DNA of 64,000 nt from Neocallimastix lanati (nom. inval.) (GCA_016946835.1 JACVTC010000073.1:663501-727500), one strand, 5' to 3'; counted from the stretch's first letter, positions 1 to 12,100 are shown. Translations and numbers: made by a program. Notes: generated by a model from the letters alone, not told the origin.

Positions 1-1407
1 ATTCCAAAGGGAGTAAACATAGTTTCCTGTAAATGGGTTTTCAAATATAAGCGGGATTTCAACGGAAATATCCTTGTACGCAAAGCACGTTTAGTCGCAA
101 GGGGATTCACACAAAAGTTTGGTATAGACTACTTACTTACCTTCTCGCCTACTTTAAAACATGATTCACTGCGAATAATTATAGCAATCGCAGTACAGAA
201 AAACTTTAAAATTTTTCAATTAGACATTAATGCAGCATACCTAAATGCCGACTTGAGCGAAGACATTTATATGAGGCCACCTCAAGGTCACCCATTATAC
301 AACAAAGTTTATTTTAAATTAAACAAAGCCTTATATGGTTTAAAGCAAGCCGGCAGGGAATGGAACGAAAAATTGGACTCTACACTATTAGAAATGAAAT
401 TTAGAAGATTGAATAGTGAACCTTGTATCTATGTGAAGGAAAATAAATTGAAGGAAATAATATGTATTCTTACGGTATATGTTGATGATATACTTTTAAT
501 AGGCAAGGAAAATGTAATAATAAATATTAAGGAACAAATTAAAATGAATTATAACATTAAATATATAGGTGAAGTAGATTTCGTCATTGGGATAAAATTT
601 GAAAGACAAAGTGATGGTTATATTATACATCAAAGAGGATATCTAAGAGAATTACTAAATAAGTTTAGACTGACTAATTGCGCACCTGTAAGAAATATGA
701 AGCCATTGGAAAATAAGGAATTAAGAAACAAAAAATTTAATGAAACCTTTTACAGAAGTGCCATTGGGAACCTCCTATACCTTGCAATTTGTACAAGACC
801 AGACATATTATTTTCAGTAAATCAAGCAGCAAGAAAAAGCAAAAATCCTACTATGGAGGACTGGATTAACGTAGAAAAGATTTTCAAATACCTAAAGGGT
901 ACTGAAAATTATGGAATTAAATTCTCAAAGAATAGCTCATTAAAAATATTTGTGGACGCCGATTATGCTGAAGACATTGATACAAGAAAATCAACCTCCG
1001 GTTTTCTGATGATGATGGGAGATGCACCTACTAGCTGGTATTCCAAACTACAACATTGCGTTGCAACTTCAACGGCAGAATCAGAATACTATAGCGTAAG
1101 CGAATGCGCTAAGCATAGTCTTTGGTATATGAACCTTTTAAATGAGCTAAATATCAATCTTAACTATGTAATAATAAATGTTGATAATAAGGCAACAATA
1201 TATAATTGTCAGAATCATTCTATTAATGCGAAATCAAAACATATTGATATAAAATATCATCATATAAGAGATCTCGTTAAAAAGGATAAAATAAGATTAA
1301 AATACATAAAATCAGAGAATAATCTAGCCGATGGGTTCACTAAATATCTGAATAATTCATTAATGGATAAATTTAGAAATACACTTCTCGAAAGAATTAA
1401 AGATTAA
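1..1407 (+). CDS. Copia pol polyprotein, C-terminal part: reverse transcriptase and RNase H
   Basis: The frame is open from base 1, so this is the 3' end of a longer polyprotein; 468 codons are visible. Reverse transcriptase comes first, with the copia-type stretches KARLVARGFTQ, LDINAAYLNADL and LYGLKQAGREWN, then the catalytic YVDDILL box near 478-498. RNase H follows, with an Asp in FVDADYAEDIDTRKSTSGF and a Glu in TSTAESEYYS, and the terminal LADGFTKYL motif typical of copia elements. No stop or frameshift interrupts the visible part, so it may still be functional. One small oddity is LLTFSPT where YxETFSPT is usual. The product would copy the element RNA into cDNA inside a virus-like particle. 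Family assignment is secure; activity is unknown. Confidence 0.9.
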   Translation: MPKGVNIVSCKWVFKYKRDFNGNILVRKARLVARGFTQKFGIDYLLTFSPTLKHDSLRIIIAIAVQKNFKIFQLDINAAYLNADLSEDIYMRPPQGHPLYNKVYFKLNKALYGLKQAGREWNEKLDSTLLEMKFRRLNSEPCIYVKENKLKEIICILTVYVDDILLIGKENVIINIKEQIKMNYNIKYIGEVDFVIGIKFERQSDGYIIHQRGYLRELLNKFRLTNCAPVRNMKPLENKELRNKKFNETFYRSAIGNLLYLAICTRPDILFSVNQAARKSKNPTMEDWINVEKIFKYLKGTENYGIKFSKNSSLKIFVDADYAEDIDTRKSTSGFLMMMGDAPTSWYSKLQHCVATSTAESEYYSVSECAKHSLWYMNLLNELNINLNYVIINVDNKATIYNCQNHSINAKSKHIDIKYHHIRDLVKKDKIRLKYIKSENNLADGFTKYLNNSLMDKFRNTLLERIKD

Positions 1408-1472
1408 AGGGTAATACATCAGAAAAGCAAATCTAATTTTTACTACATGTAGAAATTAGATTTGAGGGGGAG

Positions 1473-1886
1473 TGTGAAATGAGATAAATATCAAATATAA
1501 GAATTAATATTTAATATATTTAACCAATAGAATTAATTATCTAAATGTATAAAATAAGCATTATGTATTTTTTATTTTTATTTTTACTTAACACTTTTAT
1601 AAATAAATAAATACGAAAATATAATATGAATCGTTAATCTTTCATCTGAGTTAATAGATTTTAATTGAATTAATTGATTTATAAATTTTTTTTAATTTAT
1701 TTTGATTTATATCTTGTATATGTCAACATTAAAAATTAAATTTAGAATCATATAATATCTTTTATTTTATTTTACTTTATTTTAGAACACTTTTATATTA
1801 ATAATATTAATGATGTATAATTTTTATATATACTTTTACATAGTATTACATATACTAATAAACGATTGAATCATATCTGTATCACA
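1473..1886 (+). repeat. Putative 3' LTR of the left copia element
   Basis: It starts TGTGA directly after the polypurine tract and is proposed to end TCACA at 1886, giving 5-bp terminal inverted repeats in the TG...CA form and a 414-bp LTR. The 5' partner is outside the window, so the right edge rests only on the inverted repeat. Confidence 0.55.
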
Positions 1887-1921
1887 TTAACAATCAATCA
1901 TATATTTATATGGTCTAGCCA

Positions 1922-3415
1922 TAATGCATTAGATGCACAAAATTACGATACACTCAAGAATATGATACTGATAAGGACCCAATGTTATATATAGCTGGTC
2001 AACCTATCCCTATAACAGATTGTTATACCTATCTTGATATTCCTTTCGATAAATCTCTATCGCTTGATCCTATTGTTAAATCTTTTAATAATAAAATTAG
2101 AAAAGCTTTGTATTCAGTTTCTCATTTTCATAGGAATCCTAATATTCCTATTCCCTTTAAGAAAACTATTGTTAGCTCAATTATTATTAGTAGAATTTCA
2201 TACTTTACTCCCTTACTCGGTTCTAGTAAAGACCAATCTCATCAAGCTCAGAAATTGGTGAATGAAGGTTTAGGTTATATCATAGGTTCTTATAAAGCGA
2301 AATCATTTATAGCTCTGTATAACGTTTCTAATGATCTTAATATTCCTCCTATCTCTTGCTAAATGATCACTTGCACAAGCAAGATGTTATAATAAATGAA
2401 AGATCTAAAATTATATTATTTCCTACCTTGTCAATGAAATCCAAACTCACAGGAAATATATGTGGACTAAAGCAAGTCGTACCCTTGCTGACAAGAAATT
2501 ATCTAAACACGAAAATACGAAAGAAATTAAAAATTTTTATTGGAAAGATTTGAAAAAATCTTCTATAAAAATTAAACTTTATGATGAAATTTAATTGGAA
2601 GATTCTAGAAACTACCTAAAATTATGTTATAAGTATCCTGAGTATTCCTATGGTGGGTACTGGCTCATGAAAGCATAAATTGGTTACAAATTAGATGTTA
2701 AAGTTGCCAAAGCTACAAATATTCTTAATGAATCATGTCCTAATTACTGTCCATGTTGTAAAAGTCGATATCAAACAATAGAGCATTGGTTAGTTGACTG
2801 AACTTCCTTTATTAGTGCCGTAGTAAATTCTCTATACATTTAGACCCCATTTTTAAATTTTATAATCAACGAACTCCTTCTAGTTCAATTAATAATACTT
2901 TAGATAGTAATAAAATAGATAATAATAACGTGATGAATAATCTTAGTGTATAACAATTATACTGTGTACTAAAAAGTATTTAAATTCCTTCTTGGTGGTA
3001 GAACTGAAAATTGTAATTCGAGGGATTGAAAGGAAATGTATAAATGACAAATTATAAATGGAAATTATACAGATACTCCACTCTTTGTAGTCAATATGAC
3101 ACTCCTGGTCTTTATTCAATAAGTTCAAACCAAAAGCAACCAAGCGTCAATGCTGAAGAAACAGTAGGACAGGTCAGTAGGACCAGCGCAACCTACAATG
3201 ATCAAAATTTTCCAACATAGTCGGAAGTCAAACACAGTTATTATATTTCAAATAATAATATGGTCTTACAACTATTAATTAAATTTTCTTGAATACATTA
3301 TATCATTTTTATTCATTATTTTTTATTTTTTTTTTTTATTTTTACATGTAATCTTATAAATTTTAATTAATAAACGGCCAAGCTATATATGCTGAAAAAA
3401 AAAAAAAAAAAAAAA
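1922..3415 (+). pseudogene. Degenerate LINE (non-LTR retrotransposon) 3' end
   Basis: The first readable stretch (1982-2362) encodes a peptide very similar to the region just after the reverse transcriptase of the intact LINE at 41358-45833: both have AGQPIPIT, CYTYL, IPFDKSLSL, IPIPFKK and KAKSFI. Later pieces match in other frames, including the Cys-rich segment around 2740-2790 and the C-terminal SVNAEETV...SRTSAT near 3145-3220. Several frameshifts and stops make it a dead copy. It ends in an AATAAA-containing 3' UTR and a poly(A) run at about 3392-3415, as does the intact element. The 5' truncation is typical of LINE insertions. Divergence from the intact copy shows it is old or from a sister subfamily. 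Confidence 0.85.
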
Positions 3416-4550
3416 TCCAAAGTATTTAATTTTCTTCTTGGTGGGAAACTCAAAAACAAAAGAAATAAAAATAAAACCGAAATGGGAAATTCTGTATAAA
3501 GTCTTATTGACTTTTTTGCATAATAATCAATAATAAATCTATATTTTATATTTTTATACAAGATAGGTAAATATCCTACAGACATATAAACATCAAATAA
3601 ATACTATAAATATACAAAATATATACATATATAAATATTATATATATCGATTATTATTATAATTATTATTGTTATTATTATTGTTATTATTATTGTTGTT
3701 GTTATTATATTTTTATTTATAATAAATAAATTTTTATCAATTGTCAATCATTATTATATATAATAAAATAAAAATGAAAATAGTTAGGATAAGCAGTACG
3801 TTCGTGATTACTTAACCAGTATTAATTTTGATAAGAAAACACCAATCTAATTACCATAATATGTTATTGATAAACAGTTAAGAAATACGTTGAAGCTTAT
3901 ACTCATTTAAATGGTGAAGCTCCAAAATTATAATAAATTCAATATTATCTATATGGTTTTATAAATTAAACCATTAAAAAAAAAAAAAAAAAAAAAAAAA
4001 GTATATATATAATTATAAATATTTATTTTCAAATAAAATAATATTGAATGTTAATATCAATATTAATAAAGAAGTATTATTTTATCGAAATTAATAAAAA
4101 CGATATTTATATAGTATAAAATAATTTCACTTTTACTACCATAATTCATAATTCATTAAAAAAAATAATAATAAAAAAAAAAAAAAAAAAAATTAATTTA
4201 TCAAATAAATTTTATTTGATTTTATTTAATTTTTAATTTTTAATTTTTAATTTTTAATTTTTAATTTTTATTTTTAATTCTTAATTTTTATTTGAATTTT
4301 ATTATTTATTGAATTGATAAAATGAAAAAAGTCAAAATTGGTATTAAATAAAATTTTAAAGTTTTATAATATATAATTTTACAATAAAATTCAAACTGTA
4401 TATATATAAATATATTTTTTGCATTATTTTTTTAAAATAATCAAAAAAAAAAAAAAAAAATCTATAAAAATTAATATTATTTTATCTAAAATTTATTTGA
4501 AAATTTAATTGATAATATATAATCATTGAATAAATTAATAAGTGAAAGAA

Positions 4551-4581
<31 letters not shown>

Positions 4582-4696
4582 ATGAATTATATAGTTTTTT
4601 GATTTATTTAGATAATTTTTTTTTTTTTTTTTTTTTTTTATTTATTTATTTATTTTATTTTATTTTTATTTGTTATTAGTACTTTTTTTTTTTTTT
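3416..4696. other. AT-rich intergenic stretch
   Basis: Mostly A/T homopolymers and simple repeats, including TTATTG-type runs near 3650-3710, a TTTTTAA repeat at about 4228-4275 and long poly(A) or poly(T) tracts at 3976, 4168, 4442 and 4617. The only coding-like piece is the scrap at 3785-3933. Confidence 0.7.
3785..3933 (+). pseudogene. Orphan two-exon gene fragment, unidentified
   Basis: After an AG at about 3787 the sequence reads DKQYVRDYLT. A GTATTA donor at 3829 and an AG at 3876-3877 would remove a 49-bp intron holding CTAATTAC, a plausible branch site. The next exon reads KKYVEAYTHLNGEAPKL and stops at 3931-3933. The mixed, charged composition stands out from the surrounding A/T. 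Nothing upstream supplies the rest of a gene, because the LINE relic occupies that DNA. I read it as the tail of a broken gene and do not recognise the family. The intron is shorter than the others in this window, so the model is weak. Confidence 0.3.
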
Positions 4697-7565
4697 TTAT
4701 GGATTTAATTTATAATATAAATCTTTTATTTTTTGTCGATGCATTTCTGTTTCTTTTTGAATCCATATTATTGAACCAAGGAAAGATTTACATTGACGAA
4801 TATAGGGTTCAATAAAATTAAATGTAGTTTCTTCTTCAGTACTATTGTCATCATTAAATCTTTTATGTTTTGAAGATAATTCATTCTTTCTTCTCTTATA
4901 TCTTTGGCGTTCATGTTCTAATTCATCCTTGTAATCAGGTTGAATTCTTGAAAATTGAGCGCACATTTTACCAGAAACAGTAGCAAATGCTTGGTCAAAC
5001 GCTTGCATAATTTTTGGTACAGCAAAAGAGTTTTTACCAACATCATTATCTATTTTATATTAAAACAGAAATATATATATATTAAGTATGGATTTAATAT
5101 TTATTATATTAAATTAATAAATTATTTAATTTATTTAAATAGTTTAAAATTTATTAAAAAGTTCATACTTTCATCATCTATATCTTGAATTGACAATAAA
5201 CGAGGTCTATTATAATTATACCAATCTTTATCCTCCTAATTTTTTTTTAAAAAAAAAAAAATTAATAAAAATTAATATGCCTCAATAAATATGATTGTAA
5301 TAAATATTTCGTGAATAATTGATTATATATATATATATTATTCATTATTATTTTTATTATTACCTTTCTAAAATAAAAGGCACCTTTCTTTAAACTTACA
5401 CCCAAACCAACTTCTTCAAAATTAAAATGTCTTCCAAATAATTCAAGAAATTCTAATAATAAAACACCTAAATTTTCTTGTGGTATAATTTGTTTATTTT
5501 GAACGCATGGATGCATCTAAATTTTTTATTAAAAATTATGCACAATCATTTAAAAATATAAACAATTAATATTCAATATATATATATATATATATATAAT
5601 ATATATATATTTATTAATATAAATCACTCTAATTTTCTTATTTACCATAATAAAATTTGTAACTAAAATAAATACTGAATAACTTCCTAATCCACCAGAA
5701 TAAACTTCATTCATATATCTTTGAGCAAGAAACTGCTTTATAACTAAAACTAATGCTACTATAGCTTGACCATAACCAGATGATTCTATGAATTTTTCCA
5801 TTAATCTTGCAGAGTGTAATCCACTTTCAGCATTTGCACTAATATCAAAATGATATCCTGTCACTTTTTCTACTAATTTAATAATTGGAATCTTTTCAAA
5901 ATTAAAAGGTAAAAAAAAAAAAAAAAAAAAAAATTTAATGAATTATTATTATATGAAAATCTAACTAATTATAAATAAAATTATATATTAGCTTACTCTT
6001 GCTTTATCAATAACTTCAATTTTTGATACAATATCAGCTTCAAGTAATGCCTCTTGTAAATCAAAAAAACATGAAGGAACAAATAAATCTTCATTTAAAA
6101 TAACAATATCTACATCACTATAAATTTAAAGAAACAGGTTGAATTAATCAAATAAAATATTATTTAATTTATTAATAAAATTATAATATTAACATGTAAA
6201 AAAATATAATAAAGTTTTAAATAATTTATAATTCTTAATAATTTCTTACCTTGTTGGTAAATATAAATTGGTTTTGTAACTACCATATGGTTTAACAATA
6301 CTATCTGGCCATAACTTTAAAATTACATCTGAAATTCGTTTTAGAGCATATTCTCTCATATATTTTTCTTCTGGTGTTGGTGATATATATTTCACGAAAT
6401 CTAAAATTTCTTCATGTAACCTAATATATTTTTTATTATTATTATTATTGTATTATTACAATAATTATTATGATTATTATTATTGTATTATTACAATAAT
6501 TATTATGATTATTATTATTGTATTATTACAATAATTATTATGATTATTATTATAATTATTATGATAATTATTATTTAATATAAGTTAAAATTAATAAATA
6601 AAATATTAATTATCAAAGCAATTCCAATTACTTATATTCTTAAATTTAAAAATTTTACAATTAAACAAGCAAAAAAAAAAAAAAAAAAATATGTATATAT
6701 ATAATAAAAAACAAGTTTTAATAAAAATAATTATATATAAAAAAAAAATTAAAGTTCCATACATTTCGGGACCAAATTCTGAATATTTTTTATCTTCTTG
6801 TATCCACGGTGGAACTGAAATTGGTGTTAAGATATCTCTTGAACGAACTTCATAATTTCTTCTTCTTTTCCTTCTATTATCTTCTTCTTTTTCTTTTTCA
6901 TTTTCTTCCTCATCTTCTGAATTATCTGAATCTTCGAAACCTATATAATTCTCTTCTTCATGTTCCTCTTCTTCCTCAGAATTTCTAGTACTATTTGTTG
7001 TAATAGGTGTTGTTGTATTAATTGAAATGTTCTCATCATTTTCATTGTTATCACTATTTTCTGTTATAATTTTAATTCTATTATCATTTTCAGTATAATT
7101 TGGTTCAAGGTCAATAACTATTGTTTCTTTTGAATTACTATTATTACTTTTTGATTTTTTATTACTTTTATTTGGACCTTTGCCTTTACTCTTACTGTTA
7201 TTTTCAATTGTTATGGAAGAATTCTTTTTTTGTTCATCATCACTATCATCTATCACTATAACTTTTTCCTTTTTTGCTATTGAAATTTTATTTTGTGGTT
7301 TATTATCATTTTCGGTTTTGGGGTATGTAAATGAAAATCTCTTCGGTTTCTCATTATTATCTTTTTCTTTTACTACTTCAATTTTGTCATTATTATTTTC
7401 AGAATCACTATCCACTGTAATAATTTTTATTTTTTCCTTTTTTTTATTTCTACGACTCGACGTGGAATTCGAACTGTCATCATTGGTTTCATCTTTTGAA
7501 TCCTTATATTTTGGTGAAACTAATGAAGATATTCTTCGTTTTAAAACTTCTTGTGATATTTTCAT
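4697..7565 (-). CDS. Trf4/TENT4-type non-canonical poly(A) polymerase (7 exons)
   Basis: Exons on the minus strand: 7565-6763, 6420-6250, 6117-5997, 5891-5646, 5516-5364, 5235-5169 and 5049-4697; all junctions are GT..AG and in phase, giving 637 residues. The N-terminal 260 or so residues are disordered, Ser/Asn/Glu-rich with Lys/Arg blocks. The nucleotidyltransferase domain follows: a GS motif (G314-S315, GSYKTNLYLP), paired Asp D326 and D328 in SDVDIV, and a third Asp at 381 in GYHFDIS, the three expected catalytic acids. The PAP-associated helical domain comes next (LVIKQFLAQR, GGLGSYSVF, MHP, LGVLLLEFLELFG). The last exon is basic and Glu-rich. Members of this family add short A-tails to aberrant nuclear RNAs as part of TRAMP and feed them to the exosome. 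A copia element sits 211 bp upstream of the start. The family call is firm; orthology to one paralogue is inferred. Confidence 0.93.
6435..6545. repeat. 35-bp minisatellite, about 3 copies, in intron 1 of the Trf4-type gene
   Basis: The unit contains ATTATTGTA-TTAT-TACAATAAT, a perfect 9-bp inverted repeat, so each copy can fold as a hairpin. Three near-identical copies lie in tandem inside the 342-bp first intron. Confidence 0.8.
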
Positions 7566-7775
7566 CTTATTAATAAAAATAATTAAATATACTTTAATTT
7601 ATATTAATTCTAATTTAAATGAAAAATAAAAAAATAAAAAAATAAAAAATAATTAATTAAAAGTGATTTTAAAATTTTAATCAGATTTCATCTTATTAAT
7701 AAATATATTTATATATTTATTAATAATATCTAAATAATAACTTTATATTTTTTAATATAAAATTAAATTGATTAT
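7566..7775. promoter_or_regulatory. Remaining upstream region of the Trf4-type gene
   Basis: These 210 bp are all that separates the Trf4-type start codon from the copia 5' LTR. They are AT-rich with TAAAAAA runs and show no clear TATA box. Any upstream promoter elements are now about 6 kb away, beyond the insertion. Confidence 0.4.
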
Positions 7776-8014
7776 TGTTAGAAATTAAGTTTAATATTAC
7801 ACAAGTATAAATAATATAAATAATATAATGTATATAGTATAACATAGATATATGAGCTAGCGTACGTAATAGTGGCGTAAAATAAGTTATATGATATATG
7901 TAATAAATGTATGTGAATCATGTGTAAATGTAATAGTATAAAATACATGTAAAATTAAAATTTAATATATGTACACCTTTGATATTTATTAATAAAGTTA
8001 TATATTTCACAACA
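7776..8014 (+). repeat. 5' LTR of the complete copia element
   Basis: Starts TGTT and ends AACA (4-bp inverted termini). It appears base-for-base the same as 13346-13584. It contains a GAGCTAGCGTACGTAATAG segment that stands out from the A/T background and an AATAAAG near its end that may serve as polyadenylation signal. Confidence 0.95.
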
Positions 8015-8095
8015 GATTAAGAGTCTCAATGACTCTAAGTGTACTAGAAGAGTTATAGTAAAGTTTAAAGAGGTTTTAATTTTGATTAATTTTAA

Positions 8096-8144
<49 letters not shown>
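8015..8144 (+). promoter_or_regulatory. Copia leader: primer-binding region and poly(A) run before gag
   Basis: Directly after the 5' LTR comes GATTAAGAGTC-TCAAT-GACTCTAAG, whose AGAGTC/GACTCT halves form a 6-bp hairpin. There is no TGG-initial sequence matching a tRNA 3' end, so the primer is not obvious. From about 8098 to 8144 the leader is almost uninterrupted A, ending right at the gag ATG. Confidence 0.6.
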
Positions 8145-8147
<3 letters not shown>

Positions 8148-9134
8148 TCCGAAGTCTTAAAAACAAAAGATCAGCTAAATAGCTCTAATTTTAAGTTGTG
8201 GAAACAACAATTGTATTTATTATTAAGGAGATTTAATTTAACGGATTATCTTAATAGTGTCAAAATTGAAAAAGTGGATGGTTCCACTTTAAAGGAAGAA
8301 GAAAAACAAAATTTAATTCTAGTGGATGACACTATAAACACTTATTATAAAAAAGGAACAAAAAGTGAGGTCCTCAAAAATGATGCTAAGGTCAAGGAAA
8401 TTATTTTAAATAGTATTAATGAAGAACTAGCATCCAGTATAGATTTCATATCTGGTACAGCATATGAAATCTATAGGATGATAGTAAACCTAAATTTAAG
8501 TGATGAAAAGGATAGAATTGAGGAAATTAAAGATTCCCTTAATCACTCAAAATACGACCCAGAAAGTGATCCATCGTTGTCCATATTTATCTCTAATATG
8601 AATTTAAAGTTTAAGGAACTTGAAAATCTAGGAGAAAAACTAGAATTTAAGGAAAAATTTATTTATCTATTTAATGCTATGCCAGAAGAATTAACTATAA
8701 AAACAAATTTAATAGACCTACAAACGGACTGGGAAGATACTACCAAAAAGTTAATTGAAAGGGTACAGCTACTAAAAAGAGTAAAAGAAAAGAAAGAAAA
8801 ATCGGAAAATATTGTTTCAAATCTTAATACGCCAAATGTTCAAAGTAATTATACCAATAAAAACTATAGTAATAATAATAATAAATATAATAATAAAAAT
8901 TATAAAAATAATATTGAATGTTGGAGTTGTGGTAAAAAAGGTCACTATCAAAGTGAATGTAATAATAGAAAGAATTTTAATAAAAATAATAATAACAATT
9001 ATTACAAATATAATAAAAATAAATTTAATAATAATAGAAATAATAATAAAAATTATAATAATAATAAATATTACAAAAATGATAAAAACTATGATGGGAG
9101 GCGAAACGCGTTGCCTAAACAGCACAGTAAATGA
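8145..9134 (+). CDS. Copia gag (nucleocapsid) protein
   Basis: Encodes 329 residues. The first 215 or so form the charged helical gag region of copia elements (tryptophan at 19 in FKLWKQQ, a UBN2-like pattern). After an Asn/Tyr/Lys-rich linker comes one CCHC zinc knuckle, C259-X2-C262-X4-H267-X4-C272, which binds element RNA. The tail is again Asn/Lys-rich and ends at a TGA in a segment of unusual composition. The start is the first ATG after a 45-base A run. Pol lies in the +1 frame and overlaps the end of gag. The protein would build the virus-like particle that packages RNA, reverse transcriptase and integrase. Confidence 0.93.
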
Positions 9135-12100
9135 AGTAAATAAACAAGATAAACACAGAGAATACTTTTTCAAAGACTATAATGATGCGTATAATATTGA
9201 AACAGGTAATGCATCAAGAAGTATTCTCCCATTCAACAAACCATCTTATTTTAAAGAAAATAAAAATAAACAAAATAAAAAATTAAATGATAATAATAAA
9301 AATAAATTAACCAAAAATATTAGTACATGGACACTAGATTCTGGCACCACATACCATATGATATGTGATCCAAATCTATTATCAAATTATAAAAAACACA
9401 ATCGGAGAATTTATTTCGCCAATGGTGAATACGTTAAGTGCAGAGGAATAGGTACTTACATAGGTTATATAAATGACAACAAAATTACTCTTAAAAATGT
9501 ATTGTATGTTCCCTCATTCAAGAAAAATTTACTCTCAGTAGACTGTTTATCCGAACAAGGATACAAAACTGTTTTTTGTAAAAGAAATAATAAAAATTGT
9601 GTAATATTATTTAATAGTAAAAATAATAGAATCTGTACAACATATTCAAATTATTCCAGAACTTATATTATTTGGACTTCCAAGAATAAAATAAATTTTT
9701 ATAATAATGATATCAATTGTAATAATGCCAATAGTGAAGAAGAGGAAAGTCTCTACGTATGGCATAGACGTTTGGGACATTATAATCTAGGAACACTTAG
9801 GAAAACATTAAAAAGAATATATATAAAATGTAAATGCAAGACGTGTGCGAAAACAAAATTAAAAAGTTTCCCACATTACCCCTCAGATAGTCGCGCTACT
9901 GAACCATTTGAATTGGTTCATATGGACACTGTTACTATTAATAGTAGGTCCATGTATGGAAATAAATACTTTGTTTCTATTTTAGATGATTACACTCGTT
10001 TTGGTTGGGTCTTATTTATCAAATCCAAACGTGATGTTTTTAACGCCTTTTTAAATTGGTATAATAACATTAAAAACATATTTAATAAAAATATTAAAAG
10101 ATTACGGACTGACAATGGAACAGAGTTTACTAACAATAAAATTATAGAGTTTTGTAATATTAATGGAATTACACATGAGTTTTCTGTCCCTTACGAACCT
10201 CAACAAAATGGACGTATCGAAAGGTTACACGGTTCTCTCCTTCCAAATGCTAGAGCGATGTTAGAGGATGCCCGCCTTAATCATGTTTTCTGGGAGGATG
10301 CCATTAGGACAGCTAACTATATCCACAATAGGATGCCACATAGAGGTATTGATAATAATGTTCCGTATGAACTTCTTTATAATGAAAAAGTCGATTATTC
10401 AAGGTTTAGAGTCTTTGGTTGTCAAGTCTTTTTCCTTGTCCCTAAACAGTTTAGAAATAAATTAACTAACTCTTCCCTCCCAGGTATCTTTCTTGGATAC
10501 GATACCAACCCAACTGCTTATAGGATTTTTGATATCACTAATAATAAAGTTGTTATTTCTCGTTCTGTTGTATTTTTTGAAGATATTCCTGGTAATGGTT
10601 CTGCTCCTCCTTCTCCTCCGGATTTAATAAATTTCACTCCTTATTATGAAATCGGGGGAAGTAATGATGATGAAGACGTTGTAGACTTTGAGGACAATAA
10701 CGTAAATGATAAAAGTATAAATGAAAATAATAACAATATGGAAAATAGTACAAACAATAATGTAGATAATAATAATAATATGAACAACAACATAAATGAT
10801 AATATAAATGGGTACACAAACTATTACTACAATAATTTAGATTATCCACCTCCTAATAATTTATATTATTATAATCCATATGCATTTGTAAATTATCCAA
10901 ATAATTTCCAAAATCATTATGCTCCAAATCAATATAATTTAAATCCATATAATAATTTAAATTATTGTATTCCTCCAAATTATTATAATTATACAGCACA
11001 AAACTTTCCCTCTCCTGTTTTAAATTCTCAGAATGGACATCACATAAATTACCAAAATCTAAACGTTTCTAATAATTCAAATATTAATCAAAATAATTTA
11101 AATCAATTAAATTCAAATGATGTAGACCATTTAAATCAAAATAATTTAAACAATAATTCAAATCAAAATAATTCAGACAATAATGATCAATTTAACTCGA
11201 ACAATTTAAATCAAGGTAATTTAAATAATTTAAATCAAGTTATTTCGAACAACAATTTAAAACAAGGCAGTCCAAATGACAACTTAAATCAAGCAATTCA
11301 AAATGATAATGTTAACAAGAATAATAGAAACAACTTAAATGACCAAACTAATTCAATTAATAATGTAAATAATATCAATAATGTAAACCAGTTAACTCAA
11401 AATAATTCGAAATATAATAATACTAGGGTAGAAGAAATAATCAGTAAAATACCAAGAGTTACAGATAATGGAGATTATAATAAGCGTGATGGAAAATCAA
11501 TTGATTTAAATAATTTAACGAATAGAAATAATAATTCAAGCTCAACATCTGGAAATTCTAATGCGGAAATTAACCAAAATATAAACAAACAAAACATAAA
11601 TAAACCATATGCAAGTAAATCAAATGTAAGTACTTCGGATAATATGAATAAAGATAAAGAAAGTATTTTATCTAAAAGAAAACATGTTGAAGAAATGAAT
11701 GAAGAAGAATTAAATGATAGGAATGAAAGTAATAATTATAAGAAAAGGAGAGCAAGTAATTATTATAATTTAGTTGCATTAAATTGTAGTGAAATGGAAT
11801 TACCGTTACCAAACTCGTATAAAGATATATTTGATAGACCTGATAAAGAGGAATGGTTAAAGGCAATTGAAACTGAATTAAATAACATGAAGAATATGGA
11901 AGTGTACACACTTGTTAAAGAAATTCCAAAAGGAAAGAATATAATTTCAGCTAAGTGGGTATTTAGCTATAAGAGAAATGACGTAGGTATAATTATAAGA
12001 TTTAAGGCGAGGTTAGTTGCTCGCGGTTTTACTCAAATTTATGGAATAGACTATATAGAAACATTCTCACCTACTTTAAAGCAAGATTCGTTAAGAGTCA

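Larger units (their letters stand above)
1..1886 (+). mobile_element. Ty1/copia LTR retrotransposon, 3' part (cut by window start)
   Basis: The visible part holds the end of pol (reverse transcriptase and RNase H), a purine-rich tract ending GAGGGGGAG just before 1473, and a putative 3' LTR. The 5' LTR, gag, protease and integrase would lie to the left of the window. Its LTR does not resemble that of the complete copia element at 7776-13584, so this is a separate family. A degenerate LINE begins about 36 bp after the LTR end, so the element may have landed in or beside that relic. Confidence 0.85.

Noticed and set aside
8817-9173. Long open frames on the minus strand or other frames of the Asn-rich parts of gag and pol (poly-Ile/Tyr peptides)
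   Set aside because: They are frame shadows of AAT/AAC-rich coding sequence; composition is pure Ile/Phe/Tyr with no domain.
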